Shown here one piece after another: positions 43,562 through 54,959 of a DNA stretch of 64,000 nt. The notes beneath the pieces were generated by a model. That model was not told the origin of the DNA and made no database searches. It was given only the letters and a program-made list of their open reading frames with translations. The position numbers and the translations under genes were made by a program. This DNA comes from Euleptes europaea (taxonomy: Eukaryota; Chordata; Lepidosauria; Squamata; Sphaerodactylidae): the NCBI RefSeq assembly GCF_029931775.1, contig NC_079321.1, positions 3,937,001 through 4,001,000 on the forward strand, written 5' to 3'. Numbering within the stretch: the stretch's first letter is position 1; every line of letters begins with the position of its first letter.

Positions 43562-44437
43562 CAGGGCACTATTCCACAACTTCAGCCCATGTCTGCGACA
43601 GGATAACTGTTGTTCCTTACATCACAGGGTTGTTGTTTTAACAAAACCAATAAAGCCTGTAAAGAAACATGCTTCATTGTCAATCAACGTTGCCCTCCAG
43701 AAAAAGAAGAGGGAACAGCCATATACCTTTTAAAGAGCATGAAAAGACCTCTGTACGTAATAACTTCCCTAAAGGACATAGGTAGAAGGATGTCTGTACC
43801 TAGGAGTGAAATACTTAGATAGTGGAGATTTATTTTATACTTTGACTTACTTTGAGAAGCATCAAAGCTAGGAATCAAATTCTCATCTTCCTCCAGCATG
43901 TATTTCACTGAGAACAAGCTGTATCTCCTACTGGTATTATGTTGGAGGAAATTGCTCATTGCTCAGTCCCAATGGCTTGACGCAAAGAGGAAATTAAAGA
44001 TCTTTTCTACTCTGCTGGGCTAATATGAAGCATGTTTGGACAGGATTGATGTGGGGGAGAAGATGATATTTGACTCATGAAGCAAAGCCTGTACAGGAGA
44101 AGCACATGGGGGAATTTATTAGACCAGGAAAAATCGGCAACTAATCGCTGGCCATGATGGAGAGCAGAGAAAGTGGATAGAGAAGAAAAAATTTCCTTCT
44201 CTTATAATTGCTAGAACATGGGAGGGGGGTCACAGGAGAGGGGGGGTTCTCAGGAGAGACAAAATAATAGCATCATCATTATAGCTAATTCTCAACATGG
44301 CAAAATCTGTGGACACTTAAATCCAGAGACAGACAAACCATGAACAGCCATGAACACACAAGATGGCTCTTTCTACAAACCTAAAAAAAGGTCCAGGTTT
44401 GCAGAAAAATCAGAAATCTTAAAAAAAAAAAAAAAAA
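43562..44437. other. no gene seen; CR1 remnant
   Basis: Mostly unique-looking. 44150-44235 (GAAAGTGGATAGAGAAG...CTAGAACATGGGAGG) is a decayed CR1 fragment. A17 lies at about 44421-44437. Confidence 0.45.
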
Positions 44438-44790
44438 GATGGTTAAAAAAAACCCTGAAATCATAAAAGGAGCACCTAAGCTTGAAGAAGAAGAAAAAGA
44501 AGAAGAAATAGAGTTGGTTTTAATGGAATCCAGTTCGGAGGAAGAGAAAATAAAATTTCTCTTATGGGAGGGAGACTCTCAAAGTTATTTACAGGTAGCC
44601 AAATTTTGTTCTGTAGCAATTAACATCCGTTCGGAAAAGGTTACCAGTGTTAATAAGGTTAATTTTAATTGATTACATTTTATCTGTATTTTATTTTTTT
44701 ACAAAGAGATTATTTTATCATGTAATCGGTTTTATTGATAAGGTTTGTATCTTGTCTGGCTAATGCCATAATAATAAATCTTCTCTCATA
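44438..44790 (+). mobile_element. LINE 3' end (ORF2 C-terminus and UTR)
   Basis: KIKFLLWEGDSQSYLQVAKF parallels MPFLLSDGDPKATLSVARF of the 42796 LINE, followed by an AT-rich UTR ending ATAATAATAAATC. Confidence 0.6.
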
Positions 44791-45046
44791 GAGTTGGTTT
44801 TTATATGCTCACTTTCTCTACCATTTAAGGAAGAATCAAATCGGCTTACAATCACCGTCCCTTCCCCTCCCCACAGCAGACACCCTGTGAGGTAGGTGTG
44901 GGCTGAGAGAGCTCTAAGAGAACTGTGACTAGCCCAAGGTCACCCAGCTGGCTTCATGTGGAGGAGTGGGGAAACCTACCCGGTTCACCAGATTAGCGTC
45001 CACTGCTCATGTGGAGGAGTGGGAGGAATCAAACCCGGTTCTCCAC
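44788..45046 (-). mobile_element. SINE-2
   Basis: GTTGGTTTTTATATGCTC to CCCGGTTCTCCACG; head truncated. Confidence 0.9.
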
Positions 45047-45332
45047 GTGCCCTCAGTGGCTGTTTCTAGGCAACCATGACAGTATTGTCAAGCCTTGTAA
45101 TATATAATTTGCATGACATAGAATTAATTTATGGGATTTGTGGCCGCAACTGTGGTGCCAACCACTGGCCTACATGTTTTTCACACATTTGTGGAAGAAA
45201 GGCTGCTCATACCTCTTAGCTGTGACAGCTAATATTCAGAGGCAGCGTGCTGGATAAAAGACGGAGGAAGAGGGCTGTCGTCTTCATGCCCGGCTTGTGA
45301 ACTTCCCTGATGCTTTGGGCTTGCCCCATTTG
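45047..45332. other. no gene seen
   Basis: Unique-looking sequence. Confidence 0.4.
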
Positions 45333-45550
45333 AGAGGTAGCATGACCTAGTGGTTAGAGTGTTAGACTAGGATCTCTGAGACACAGATTCCAATACCCAC
45401 TTAGCCATGGGAGGTTGCTGGGTGATCCTGGGCCGGTCACGTACTCTCACCCTAACATACCTCCCAGGGTTGTTGGGAGGATAAAATGGAGGAGAAGAGA
45501 ATGTTGTGAGTCACATTGACTCCCCATTGGGAAGAAAAGTGGGGTATAAA
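45333..45550 (+). mobile_element. SINE-3, full length
   Basis: ATGACCTAGTGGTTAGAGTG head, B-box-like GATTCCAATACCC, tail AGTGGGGTATAAA. Confidence 0.9.
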
Positions 45551-45706
45551 TAGGGTTGACAACTTCCAGGTTCTGGATGGTCTCCCAGAATTATAACCGA
45601 TCTCCAGGGTACAGAGATCTGTTCCCCTGGAAGAAACTGCAGCTCTGGAATGTGGACTCGATGGCATCACATCCCTCCTGAGTAAGGTTGCCAGATCTGG
45701 GTTGGG
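45551..45706 (+). mobile_element. MITE-A at the 3' end of a SINE-3
   Basis: TAGGGTTGACAACTTCC to TAAGGTTGCCAGATC; the right part is truncated or fused to a second copy. Confidence 0.8.
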
Positions 45707-46165
45707 TTTAATTAACTCACATTCAAAAATACAGCAATGGAGGACCTGCCCCTAAATATCTGTGATTGGATTCGGTCTTATTTGCAAAAATGAAGTAAAG
45801 ATCAGAAAACCAGGAAACTTATTAGCTTTTTAAAAAAGTGATATAACAGTTGTCTGCTGTTGCTTGGACGCTGGAAGAATCACAAAAGCTTCTTCTTTTT
45901 CTCCTTCAAAGATATTGAGTAGTTCAATCACAATCCCAAATCAAATGTCTTTTTTTTTTCCTGGAAGCTGCAGGGTGACTTTGTGGCGTACGAACCAGAG
46001 CTCATAAATCATCAAATTCATCTTGAAAGAAGAAAAGAATCACCACCTTCACTGGAGGATTCATTTATCCAATCAATGCTTTTTGGACAGCAGAGACGTT
46101 TGCACAGAGAACCCAAATGATACCAAACTGATAGAAAAGTACAGTTGCCAACCCTAAGTTGGGAA

Positions 46166-46437
46166 TCGTAGAATCATAGAATTGGAAGGGGTCACCAAAG
46201 TCATCTAGTCCAACCCCCTGCACAATGCAGGAAATTCATAACTACTTCCCCCCACACACACCCAGTGACCCCTACTCCATGCCCAGAAGATGGCCAAGGT
46301 GCCCTCCCTCTCATCATCTGCCTAAAGTCATAGAATCAGCATTGCTGACAGATGGCCATCTAGCCTCTGCTTAAAAACCTCCAGGGAAGGAGCGCTTACC
46401 ACCTCCCGAGGAAGCCTGTACCACTGAACAACTATTG
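46166..46437 (-). mobile_element. CR1 LINE 3' end
   Basis: Tail AGAATCATAGAATTGG to CCGAGGAAGCCTG; it begins inside a MITE-A end (TTGCCAACCCTAAG, 46141-46165). Confidence 0.9.
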
Positions 46438-46701
46438 GAATCTTCTTGGATCTATGTACCCTTATGGACTATTGAAAAAAACACATTTTAACATACCTTT
46501 GTGGGCTATTGAAATACCATTGTATATAGTTGTATGTTTGTCCCTTTCCACTATTGTATGCATTGATTACACTTTGATGTTTCACTCATTTGTGTTGTAG
46601 TAATTATAGCCTAAGATTCCTGCACTACTTTCCTTATCCTTGATATTAGTGCAGAGGTGTTGATTTTGGTTTGCTCAACCACCTGGAGGTTGGCAACCCT
46701 A
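46438..46701. mobile_element. PLE-like tail joined to a MITE-A end at the hot spot
   Basis: The 46606-46665 tail (TTTCCTTATCCTTGATATTA, GGTGTTGATTTTGGTTTGCT) matches the tail type of the 40005 and 13732 insertions. It abuts ACCTGGAGGTTGGCAACCCTA of a MITE-A. The left target copy is lost. Confidence 0.6.
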
Positions 46702-47100
46702 GCCATAAAGTGCACATAGATTGTTTTCCGTGGGGCCCCTCCCCGACGTCCAGCCTTAAAGCGATTGAAGAATTCAAAATGACATCGCCATATTTGTGCA
46801 CCGTTCTTAGTATTTACGTTCTTCATCCTATATGGGCTTCACCCTAGACCAATATTTGCCTTGTGAGTCATCACAGCTGCTATTTGTCTTTTTTTTGTTG
46901 TTGTTCTTGGCGGTGATTGCTCTCGGCAGTGTTGGCTTTCGTCATCCTTCTCTTTATTGAGAACGTCTCATCCCATCTCATCAGTGGCTTTTCCACCCAC
47001 CGGCTAACTGCATCTTAACACGGCAGCTTCACTTGAGAGATGCGAAGGGGGCGTAGCCCCCTTCTCGCAGCCTCTCCTGGTATGTCCCCCGAAGAACACT
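46702..47100. other. no gene seen
   Basis: Unique-looking. Confidence 0.4.
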
Positions 47101-47476
47101 ATAGAATCATAGAGGTGGAAGGGACCACCAGGGTCATCTAGTCCAACCCCCTGCCCAATGCAGGAAATTAACAACTACCTCCCCCCCACATCCCCAGTGA
47201 CCCTAACCCTCCCCTCACCATGCAGGATCCCACAATCAAAGCGCTCCTGACGGATGGCCATCTAGCCTCTGCTTAAAGACCTCCAAAGACGGGGACTCCA
47301 CCACCCTCCGAGGCAGCACATTCCACCATCGAACAGCCCTCACCGTCAGGAAGTTCTTCCTAATGTTCAGGTGGAATCGCTTTTCTCTTAGTTTAAATCC
47401 ATTACTCCGTGTCCTAGTCTCTGAAGCAACAGAGAACAAGGTAGTTCCCTCATCAACATGACATCCCTTCACTGAG
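47101..47476 (-). mobile_element. CR1 LINE 3' end with coding remnant
   Basis: The minus strand reads RFHLNIRKNFLTVRAVRWWN and [20 protein letters not shown], then the UTR. Confidence 0.92.
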
Positions 47477-47724
47477 GGATGACTATGCTCAGCTGGTACT
47501 AATCTGCTGGTGGTCCCTTGCCCTAGGAATGTGCGACTGCCCTCAACGAGAGCTAGGTTTTTTGTGGCCCCAGCATTACATTGGCTATTATTAGAGTTGC
47601 CAATCTCCAAGTGGTGGCTAGAGATCTGCTATTACAACTGATCTCCAGGCAACAGAGATCTGTTCCCCAGGAGAAAATGGCTGCTTTGGCAATTAAACTC
47701 TATGGCATTGAAGTCCCTCCCCTC

Positions 47725-48239
47725 TAGGGTTGCCAACATCCAGGTACTTGGTAAACAAGAACAGCAACAAGTTGCAATCAATTGAATTTTATGAACAATA
47801 GTGGTATTAGAATATCATATCCACTATCTTACTCGTGAGTATTTACAGCCACAATATAATGCAAAAATACAGGGTCAATGCCCAACACATATAAACGATT
47901 CACATAAACAGAGCTACTCACGAGTAAGATAGTGGATATGATATTCTAATACCACTATTGTTCATAAAATTCAATTGATGCAACTTGTTGCTGTTCTTGT
48001 TTACCAATTAACTTTACAGCACGCTAACTTGTGTTTGCCAAACATCCAGGTACTAGCTGGAGATCTCCTGCTTTTACAACCGATCTCCAGCTGATAGAGA
48101 TGATTTCCCCTGGAGAAAATGGCCACTTTGGCAATTGGACACTCTGGCATTGAAGCTCCTCCCCTCCCCAAACCCTGCCCTTTTCAGGATCCACCCCCAA
48201 AACCTCCTGCCGGTGGTGAAGAGGGACCTGGCAACCCTA
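47725..48239 (+). mobile_element. inner MITE-A, perfect 8-bp duplication, split at the hot spot
   Basis: CTCCCCTC at 47717-47724 and 48240-48247. AACATCCAGGTACT (14 bp) at 47735-47748 and 48041-48054 flanks the innermost insertion. Confidence 0.96.
47749..48040. mobile_element. 292-bp foldback PLE-like insertion
   Basis: Arms 47749-47841 and 47915-48006 differ by a 1-bp indel; the loop is about 73 bp. The right tail ACAGCACGCTAACTTGTG is the reverse of the 4831 element's start, tying the two together. Confidence 0.85.
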
Positions 48240-48316
48240 CTCCCCTCTCCAAACCCCACCCTTCTCTGGCTCTGCCCCCAAAATCTCCAGGTACTTCCCA
48301 ACCTGGAGCTGGCAAC

Positions 48317-49177
48317 CCCTTTCTCCCACGGTGCCTGGCCTACAGGAGAACTGGGCCTTTGACTCTGAGGAAAGCATCCTTGGCCAACAATCATGGAAGC
48401 TCTCGGCCTTTTCTTGACTGGGCCATTCAACTAAGAAGGAAAGGGTAGAGCAGAAGCACAACGGAGCGGCGAAATTATTTTGCAATATGCCCAGCGTCCA
48501 CTTTCTCCTGTTAGGAATCGGAGGTGGGAAGACAGAGCGCATCTAATATCCATGGGATCCACATTTGCATTTGCCGGCCCGCCACGGTTTTCCAGGCACA
48601 GAAATAGCCTCCCGGCAAAGCCTTCGGGAATGATGCTGCCGCAGTCCGGCTGTTGGTCCAGCTGGTGCAGCGCCTGACCCGAGGAGGAGGAAAACACATT
48701 TGCTGCCAGCGGGCGAGAGCAAACGACACAGACGCATCCGTTGCTCAGGAGGAACACTGAATTTCCTTAAGCGTCCCTGATATCAAATTGCGCACAGTCT
48801 GGTTTAGAACGCCGGCCATATTTGGGGGAACGGTGATTTGGTGCTATGCCGATTACTATTTTGTTGGCTGCGTTCGATAAAGACTTCATGAGGGTGACCC
48901 TTGCCTTTTAAGTCAGTTAATAGAGCTCCACACAGTGGAAATAAAACCTTAATCACGGTGGTAATCTGAACTATAAAAGTATTGTTGCTGTGTTTTGGTT
49001 TAAACGAAGTAACAAGCATCTTTCTGATCAGCCATAACTCTCTGAATCTCCTCAAGCTCTTGTTCCTCAGCTGTCAAAAATTAACCTGCTGCCTTGAGCC
49101 CGTGTCCAAGGAATGCTTTCTACGGGGATGCAATCTGTAGATTCCCCTAAGCAAATGGCATGTAATATCAAAAGTCG
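48317..49177. other. no gene seen
   Basis: Non-repetitive, CpG-bearing. Overlapping frames on both strands without domains. Confidence 0.4.
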
Positions 49178-49505
49178 TAAGAACATCAGAAGAGCCCTGT
49201 TGGAACAGGCCAGCGGTCCATCTAGTCCAGCATCCCGCCTCACATAGTGGCCAACCAGTCCCTCGGGAGGGCCAACCAGTCCCTCGGGAGGGGCATAGAG
49301 GCCGAAGCCTTCCCCTGATGTTGCCTCCAGGCACTGAGATTCAGAGGTTGACTGTCTCTGAACATGGAGGTTCCCTTTAGTCACCATGGCTAGTAGCCAC
49401 TGAAAGACCTCTCCTCCATGAATCTGCCTAATCCCCTTTTGAAGCCTTCTATGCCCGTGGCCATCACTACATCCTCTGTCAGCGAATTCCACATTTTGAT
49501 AAGAA
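49178..49505 (-). mobile_element. CR1 LINE 3' end
   Basis: AAGAACATCAGAAGAGCC tail to AGCGAATTCCACATTTTG. An internal 22-bp tandem duplication (CCAACCAGTCCCTCGGGA) is present. Confidence 0.9.
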
Positions 49506-50340
49506 GTTGGCTACGAAAAAGGAGAGGACCACGAAAGATCACAAATGCGCTAAATACGACCTGAAAGTGTGCTCATATTGTACACGAGGCAGATGGACAT
49601 AGGATCGGGGGTCTGAATGGGGGGAGTGCGGAGAAGGTACGCGTAGGCAGTTTGTCCGGAAACCTTTCCTAATATCATCGTCTCGCCAACCATGGTTTCA
49701 TTACTGCAGTGTACCTGGAGTTTATAAATGCTCTTTCAGCTACACAGGACTCCGGATCGTTGCCTTGGTTACAGGGCCCCGAAACATCTGCTTAATTGCT
49801 AGGGGGTAGAAGAGGTCGTGGACCCAGCGAGGGGAACTGCACTTTCGGTACAAACGCCCAGGGAGTGTAGGTTGGTCGCGGCTCTTAGAGAATCAGCAAG
49901 AAGTGAAATGTGTATCGGAGAAACAAATTGCATCACTGTATAAGAAAACACAGGGTTGCGGTTAGGGGTCAGTATCTGAACTGACCAGGGGTTAAAGTGG
50001 ACCGTGCGTTCGTAATTGCTCCATGTGGACGCAGCACGAGAAAGAGCTAGCAGAAAGCGGACTGGTAACCCAAAGCCTTCGCTTGGCTGCATCCAGACGT
50101 CACTTTTAAGAGATGCGAAGCTGGAACGTGAGTGAATCTGGCTTGTCGCAAGATTCGCATATGTGCCATGCTGCCCCGCCCAGGCCGTCTTACCGCATGG
50201 GCATCCTGGGCAGTTGCCCAGGGGCCCCTTGAGAATAGCTCAAATAAACTGAATACCCGTATTCACCGGCATGGGTATTCAGCTTATTTCGGGTTTACGG
50301 AAAAGAGCTGGGCCAAAAAAACCCGAACCTGAAATTTGCT
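49506..50340. other. no gene seen
   Basis: Unique-looking; no supported exon. Confidence 0.4.
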
Positions 50341-50550
50341 AGTGGCGGACACTAATCTGGTGAACTGTATTAGTTTCCCCACTCCTACACATGAATCCAG
50401 CTGGGTGATGTTGGGCTAGTCACAGCTCTCCCAGCCCCACCTACCTCACAGGGTGTCTGTTGTGGGGAGGGGAAGGTAATGGTAAGCCAGTTTGATTCTT
50501 CCTTAAGTGGTAGAGAAAGTCGGCATATAAAAACCAACTCTTCTTCTAGC
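50341..50550 (+). mobile_element. SINE-2, 5'-truncated
   Basis: GACACTAATCTGGTGAACTG to AAACCAACTCTTCTTC. Confidence 0.9.
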
Positions 50551-50747
50551 CTGTGCTGGGATACTGCCCACTCACTCTGAAACCCCTCATTCAATACAGA
50601 ACCAACCAGTGGCGCCTCAGCCTTGCCTGGATTGAGCTGCAGTTTATCGGCCCTTATCCATCCATCACTGCCGACGGTGACATTGAACCTGCTGACAACT
50701 CTAAATATCCAAAATGGCTTCTGCCAGCAGAAGAGATGTTATGTAGG

Positions 50748-51045
50748 TAGGGTTGCCAGCCTCCAGGTGGTGGCTGGAGATCTCCTGCTATTACAGCTGA
50801 TCTCCAGCCGACAGAGATCAGTTCCCCTGGAGAAAAGAGCTGCTTTGGAAGGAGGACTCTATGGCATTGAAGTCCCTCCCATCCCCAAATCCGCCCTTCT
50901 CAGGCTCCACCCCCAAATCTCCAAGTATTTCCCAACCTCTATGGCATTATACCCCATTGAAGTCCCTCCCCTCCCCAAACCCCATCCTTCTCCGGCTCCA
51001 CACCCAAATCTCTAGGTATTTCCCAACCCAAAGCTGGCAACCCTA
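50748..51045 (+). mobile_element. MITE-A with internal partial duplication
   Basis: Flanks TATGTAGG (50740-50747) and TTTGTAGG (51046-51053), one mismatch. The right half (TCTATGGCATT...CCCAACC) occurs twice in different subtypes, pointing to recombination between copies. Confidence 0.88.
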
Positions 51046-51085
51046 TTTGTAGGCAATGGGAACCAGGAGACGGCAAACCAACCAG

Positions 51086-51356
51086 AGAGAGCCAGCGTGG
51101 TGTAGTGGTTAAGAGCAGTGGTTTGGAGTGGTGGACTCTAATCTGGAGAACCGGGTTTGATTCCCCACTTCTCCACACGAAGCCAGCTGGGTGACCTTGC
51201 GCTAGTCACAGTTCTGTTAGAGCTCTCTCAGCCCCACCCACCTCACAGGGTGTCTGTTGTGGGGAGCGGAAGGGAAGGTGATTGTAACCTGGGTTGAATC
51301 TCCTTTAAGTGGTAGAGAAAGTAGGCATATAAAAACCAACTCTTCTTCTTCTTCTG
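51086..51356 (+). mobile_element. SINE-2, near full length
   Basis: GAGCCAGCGTGGTGTAGTGG head to TCTTCTTCTTCTTCTGAGG tail. Confidence 0.93.
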
Positions 51357-51953
51357 AGGCAGCAGAAAGAGTGATTTGGGAGGCATTGGTCTTTTAAGAA
51401 GCTGATTATTTCATGCAACTTTCCCTCCCACTAAAATAATGACTTCTAATTAGCTGCTATTTCAATTGGGCTAAAATAATGATCTTTTGGAGCTCATGAA
51501 GCAGAGACGAATCCCTTTTGCTTGAACTTCAAGTCATTTTTTTTAATGAGATGGTTTTATATAGCATGGGTTGGAAAGCATTTTAATTCCTCCTGATTGC
51601 TGAATCACAGAGATCTCAAAAGGCACATGGACAGACTGCTCTAGAAGTGAGAATTATCCAGTAGCATTAGCTTGTAATGAATTCCTCTATTTTTGTCTCC
51701 AGCACATTGGCTTAGAATAATAGCCACCAATTTTAAGGGGCGGCTGCCAGAAACATTTTTTTCCGATTGTGCAGCGAGCAAACAAAAGGACCGAGACAGA
51801 CAGGTCATTAATGTGAAAAGAAGCTCATTCTAATTAATTTGGTAGAGTAGTAAATGAACATTTTAGTTTGTTTCTCTTAAAATAATTAACTATGGATGAT
51901 AGTTAACTGTCTTTGATAAAAGGCCAGAGGCACTAAAAGTATCCCCTTCTTTG
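51357..51953. other. AT-rich non-repetitive island, candidate conserved element
   Basis: Dense in TAATTA/ATTA words (CTTCTAATTAGCTGC, CATTCTAATTAATTTGG, AAATAATTAACTATGG). No repeat and no frame. Composition is typical of vertebrate developmental enhancers, which is inference. Confidence 0.45.
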
Positions 51954-51961
51954 CTTGGAAC

Positions 51962-52178
51962 TAGGGTTGCCAACTCCAGGATGGGAAATTATTGGAGATT
52001 TGGGGGCGGAGCTGAGGGAGGGCACAGTATGGGGAGTGGAGGAACCTCAGTGGGGTGCAATGCCACAGCGTCCACCCTCCAACCTGCCATTTTCTCCAGG
52101 GGAACTGATGTCTGTATTCTTGAGATCAGTTATAATTCTGGGAGAACTCCAGCTCCTACCAAGAGGATGACAACCTGA
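51962..52178 (-). mobile_element. MITE-A with perfect 8-bp target duplication
   Basis: CTTGGAAC at 51954-51961 and 52179-52186. Confidence 0.95.
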
Positions 52179-52370
52179 CTTGGAACTATGGTGTCCCGTG
52201 GGCATTACTGAGGTGGGGTCCGTGCAGTCTTGACCCTCTCTCTGGTTGGTGAAACCATCCTGGGAGAAACTTGACACTGATGGTTGGATACATCAGCAGC
52301 TCCTTCAAGTAGGAGAAGACGTTAGCTTGGGCCAACCCGGGCATATTTATAAATACTAAACATGAGAAAT

Positions 52371-52623
52371 AAACTATACGCTTTGGTTCTTGTAGGTTAT
52401 CCGGGCTGTGTGACCGTGGTCTTGGTATTTTCTTTCCTGACGTTTCGCCAGCAGCTGTGGCAGGCATCTTCAGAGGTGTGGCAGGCATCTTCTGAAGATG
52501 CCTGCCACAGCGGCTGGCGAAACGTCAGGAAAGAAAACACCAAGACCACGGTCACACAGCCCGGATAACCTACAAGAACCAATGAACTCTGACCGTGAAA
52601 GCCTTCGACAAAACTATACGCTT
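52371..52623. mobile_element. PLE-like foldback element
   Basis: AAACTATACGCTT at 52371-52383 and 52611-52623 (13 bp). Arms share GGTTATCCGGGCTGTGTGAC...CTGACGTTTCGCC. Less decayed than the copy at 5993. Confidence 0.85.
52436..52476 (-). ncRNA. hammerhead-like core (left arm)
   Basis: Minus strand CCU-CUGAAGA...GGC-GAAAC-GUC-AGG, all core boxes kept. The plus strand of the right arm (52492-52529) also keeps CUGAAGA and GAAACGUC, with a poorer stem I. Confidence 0.5.
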
Positions 52624-52689
52624 GTTCGTTGTTAACCAATGTGAAGTTCCTGTATTATATTGGCAAGAAGGAAAGTCACAGGGGGTTAC

Positions 52690-52885
52690 TTAGAATAATA
52701 GAAGCATAGAGTTGGAAGGGACCACCAGCATCATCTAGTCCAGCCCCTTGCACAACACAGGAAATTCACAACTACCTCCCCCCCCACAGCCCAGTGACCC
52801 CTACTCCATGACCAGAAGATGGCCAAGATGCCCTCCCTCTCATGATCTCTATATGACAGCCCTTCAAATACTTTTGTCACCAGAG
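52690..52885 (-). mobile_element. CR1 LINE 3' end, short
   Basis: AATAATAGAAGCATAGAGTT to CATGATCTCTATATGACAGC. Confidence 0.88.
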
Positions 52886-52949
52886 TAATTAACACCGCAG
52901 AGGTGCACAACCAAGAAATCAGCCCTCGTTGTAGCAGGTCCCATTGTTG

Positions 52950-53168
52950 GGGAGGGCTTGTGGCTCAGTGGTAGAGCCTCTGCTTGGCATGCAGAAGCTC
53001 CCAGGTTCAATCCCTGGCATCTCCAGTTAAAGGGACCAGGCAAGTAGGTGATGTGAAAGACCTTCTGCCTGAGACCCTGGAGAGCCGCTGCCGGTCTGAG
53101 CAGACAATACTGACTTTGATGGACCCAGGGTCTGATTCAGTATCAGGCAGCTTCATGTGTTCATGTGT
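52950..53168 (+). mobile_element. SINE-1, full-length sense copy
   Basis: Head GTGGCTCAGTGGTAGAGCC (A box), GGTTCAATCCCTGG (B box), tail CAGGCAGCTTCATGTGTTC. Useful as the family reference in this window. Confidence 0.94.
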
Positions 53169-53204
53169 CTGTTTCTTCCTTTGGTCAGACTGAATGCTCT
53201 CCTT

Positions 53205-53545
53205 CTTGTGCAGGTAATGGGCCGTTAAGTCTAATCAAAGATCTGTGTAATTAACAGTTCCTTTAATTTCTCCAGTAGGGAGAAAATGACATTTTTTAAT
53301 GATTCCAGAGTGGGCTCCATGGGAAATATGCTAGGATTGCCCCTAAGACACAAGGGATTCATTTTCTCCGCCTTTCAAATTGCTGGGTAGCAGTTTACCT
53401 TTCAAATTACATCTCAGAGCTGCTTTGGTGTCTTCAGTTTGGCAGACCGACGAACCAGGGCTATGAAATCCACGCTGCGTTCTTAATTGCTGAGGTGAGG
53501 AATGGGCTTTATTTTCTACTCCAGACTGCTCCGGGCTTGCTGAGG
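53205..53545. other. non-repetitive island
   Basis: 53210-53330 carries TAAGTCTAATCAAAGATC and GTAATTAACAGTTCC-type words; no frame. Confidence 0.4.
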
Positions 53546-53547
53546 CC

Positions 53548-54275
53548 GAGAGGGAAAGAGATCTTGGGGTCGTAGTAGACAGCTCAATGAAAGCCTCAAC
53601 CCAGCGCGCTGCAGCGGTGAAAAGGACAAACTCCGTGCTGGGGATTACTGGGAAAGGGATTGAAAACAAAACAGCCAATGAATCCATATAATGTCCCTGC
53701 TTAGATGGCGCAGCCTCATTTAGAATACTGTGAGCAGTTCTGGTCGCCAAATCGCAAAAAGGACATCACAGAGCTTAGGGCTGCTTAGCTTGGAAAGAAG
53801 GCAGTTAAGGGGAGACATGATAGAGGTCTATAAAATTATGCATGATATGGAGAGAGTGGACAGGGAGAAGCTCTTCTCCCTCTCTCATTATTCTAGAACA
53901 TCTGCTGAAGCTGGAGGGTGAGAGATTCAAAACAGACAAAAGGAAGTATTTTTTCACACAACGCATAGTTAAATTGTGGAACTCCCTGCCCCAGGATGTG
54001 GTGATGGCTGCACACTTGGAAGGCTTTAAGAGGGGAGTGGACATGTTCATGGAGGAGAGGCTTATCTATGGCTACTAGTAAAAATGGATACTGGTCATGA
54101 TGCATACCTGTTGCCTCCAGGATCAGAGGAGCACGCCTCTTATATGAGGTGCTGTGGAACACAGGCAGGATGGTGCTGCTGTAGTCATCTTGTTTGTGGG
54201 CTTCCTAAAAGCACCTGGTTGGCCATTGTGTGAACAGATGAACCAGGGCTTTTCTTATGTTCTTAAGAGGGTAAC
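53548..54275 (+). mobile_element. CR1 LINE 3' end with coding remnant
   Basis: MIEVYKIMHDMERVDREKLF and FFTQRIVKLWNSLPQDVVMA (53730-54078), UTR and tail to TTCTTATGTTCTTAAGAGGG. Confidence 0.92.
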
Positions 54276-54790
54276 CAAAATGATTAGGGGGTTGGAGCAC
54301 CATCCTTAGGAGGACAGGCTGAAGAGTCTGGGACTTTTCAGTTTAGAAAAGAGACAACTAAGTGGGGGCATGATAGAGGTTTATAAAATTATGCACAGGG
54401 CAAGGTAGACAGGGAGAACTTTTTCTCCCTCTCCCAAAATACTAGAAATTGAGGGCATCCAATGAAGCTGATGGGCAGTAGATTCAGGATGGACAAGAGG
54501 AAATACTTCTTTCCCCAGCAAGGGACTAAAGTGCGGACTTTGCCGCCAGAGGATGTAGTAGTGATGGCCACAGATGGCTTTAAACGGGGATTAGGCAGAT
54601 TCATGGAGGAGAGGTCTATCAGTGGCTACTATCCATGGTGACTAAAGTGAACCTCCACATACAGAGGCAGTCAACCTTTGAATTCCAGTGCCGGGAGGCA
54701 ACATCATGGGAAGGCCTTGGCCTGTATGTTGTTGGCCTCCAGAGGAACTGGTTGACCTCTGTGTGATCCAAGTTTGAACAGCAAGGATAA
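54276..54790 (+). mobile_element. second CR1 LINE fragment
   Basis: Starts in GTAACCAAAATGATTAGGGG directly after the tail of the previous CR1; the more diverged subfamily of 32052. Confidence 0.88.
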
Positions 54791-54959
54791 CTAGTATTTA
54801 CATTCATGGATAAGTTCACTGGTGATGTTACATTGTGTGTCCATGGGTGGGGTGGGGATAGTGAAAAGTATAAATAAATATCATGGCCCTAATTGTGACA
54901 AGACACAACCAGTCAAAAACTATTCTCACAAATTACTTCTGCAAACTATTTTGGGGATG

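Larger units (their letters stand above)
47592..48316 (+). mobile_element. outer MITE-A of a three-level nest
   Basis: Pieces 47592-47724 and 48240-48316 in family order. Confidence 0.9.

Noticed and set aside
52950-53022. tRNA gene
   Set aside because: A and B boxes are present but the tRNA-like head continues into a SINE-1 body found many times in both strands.
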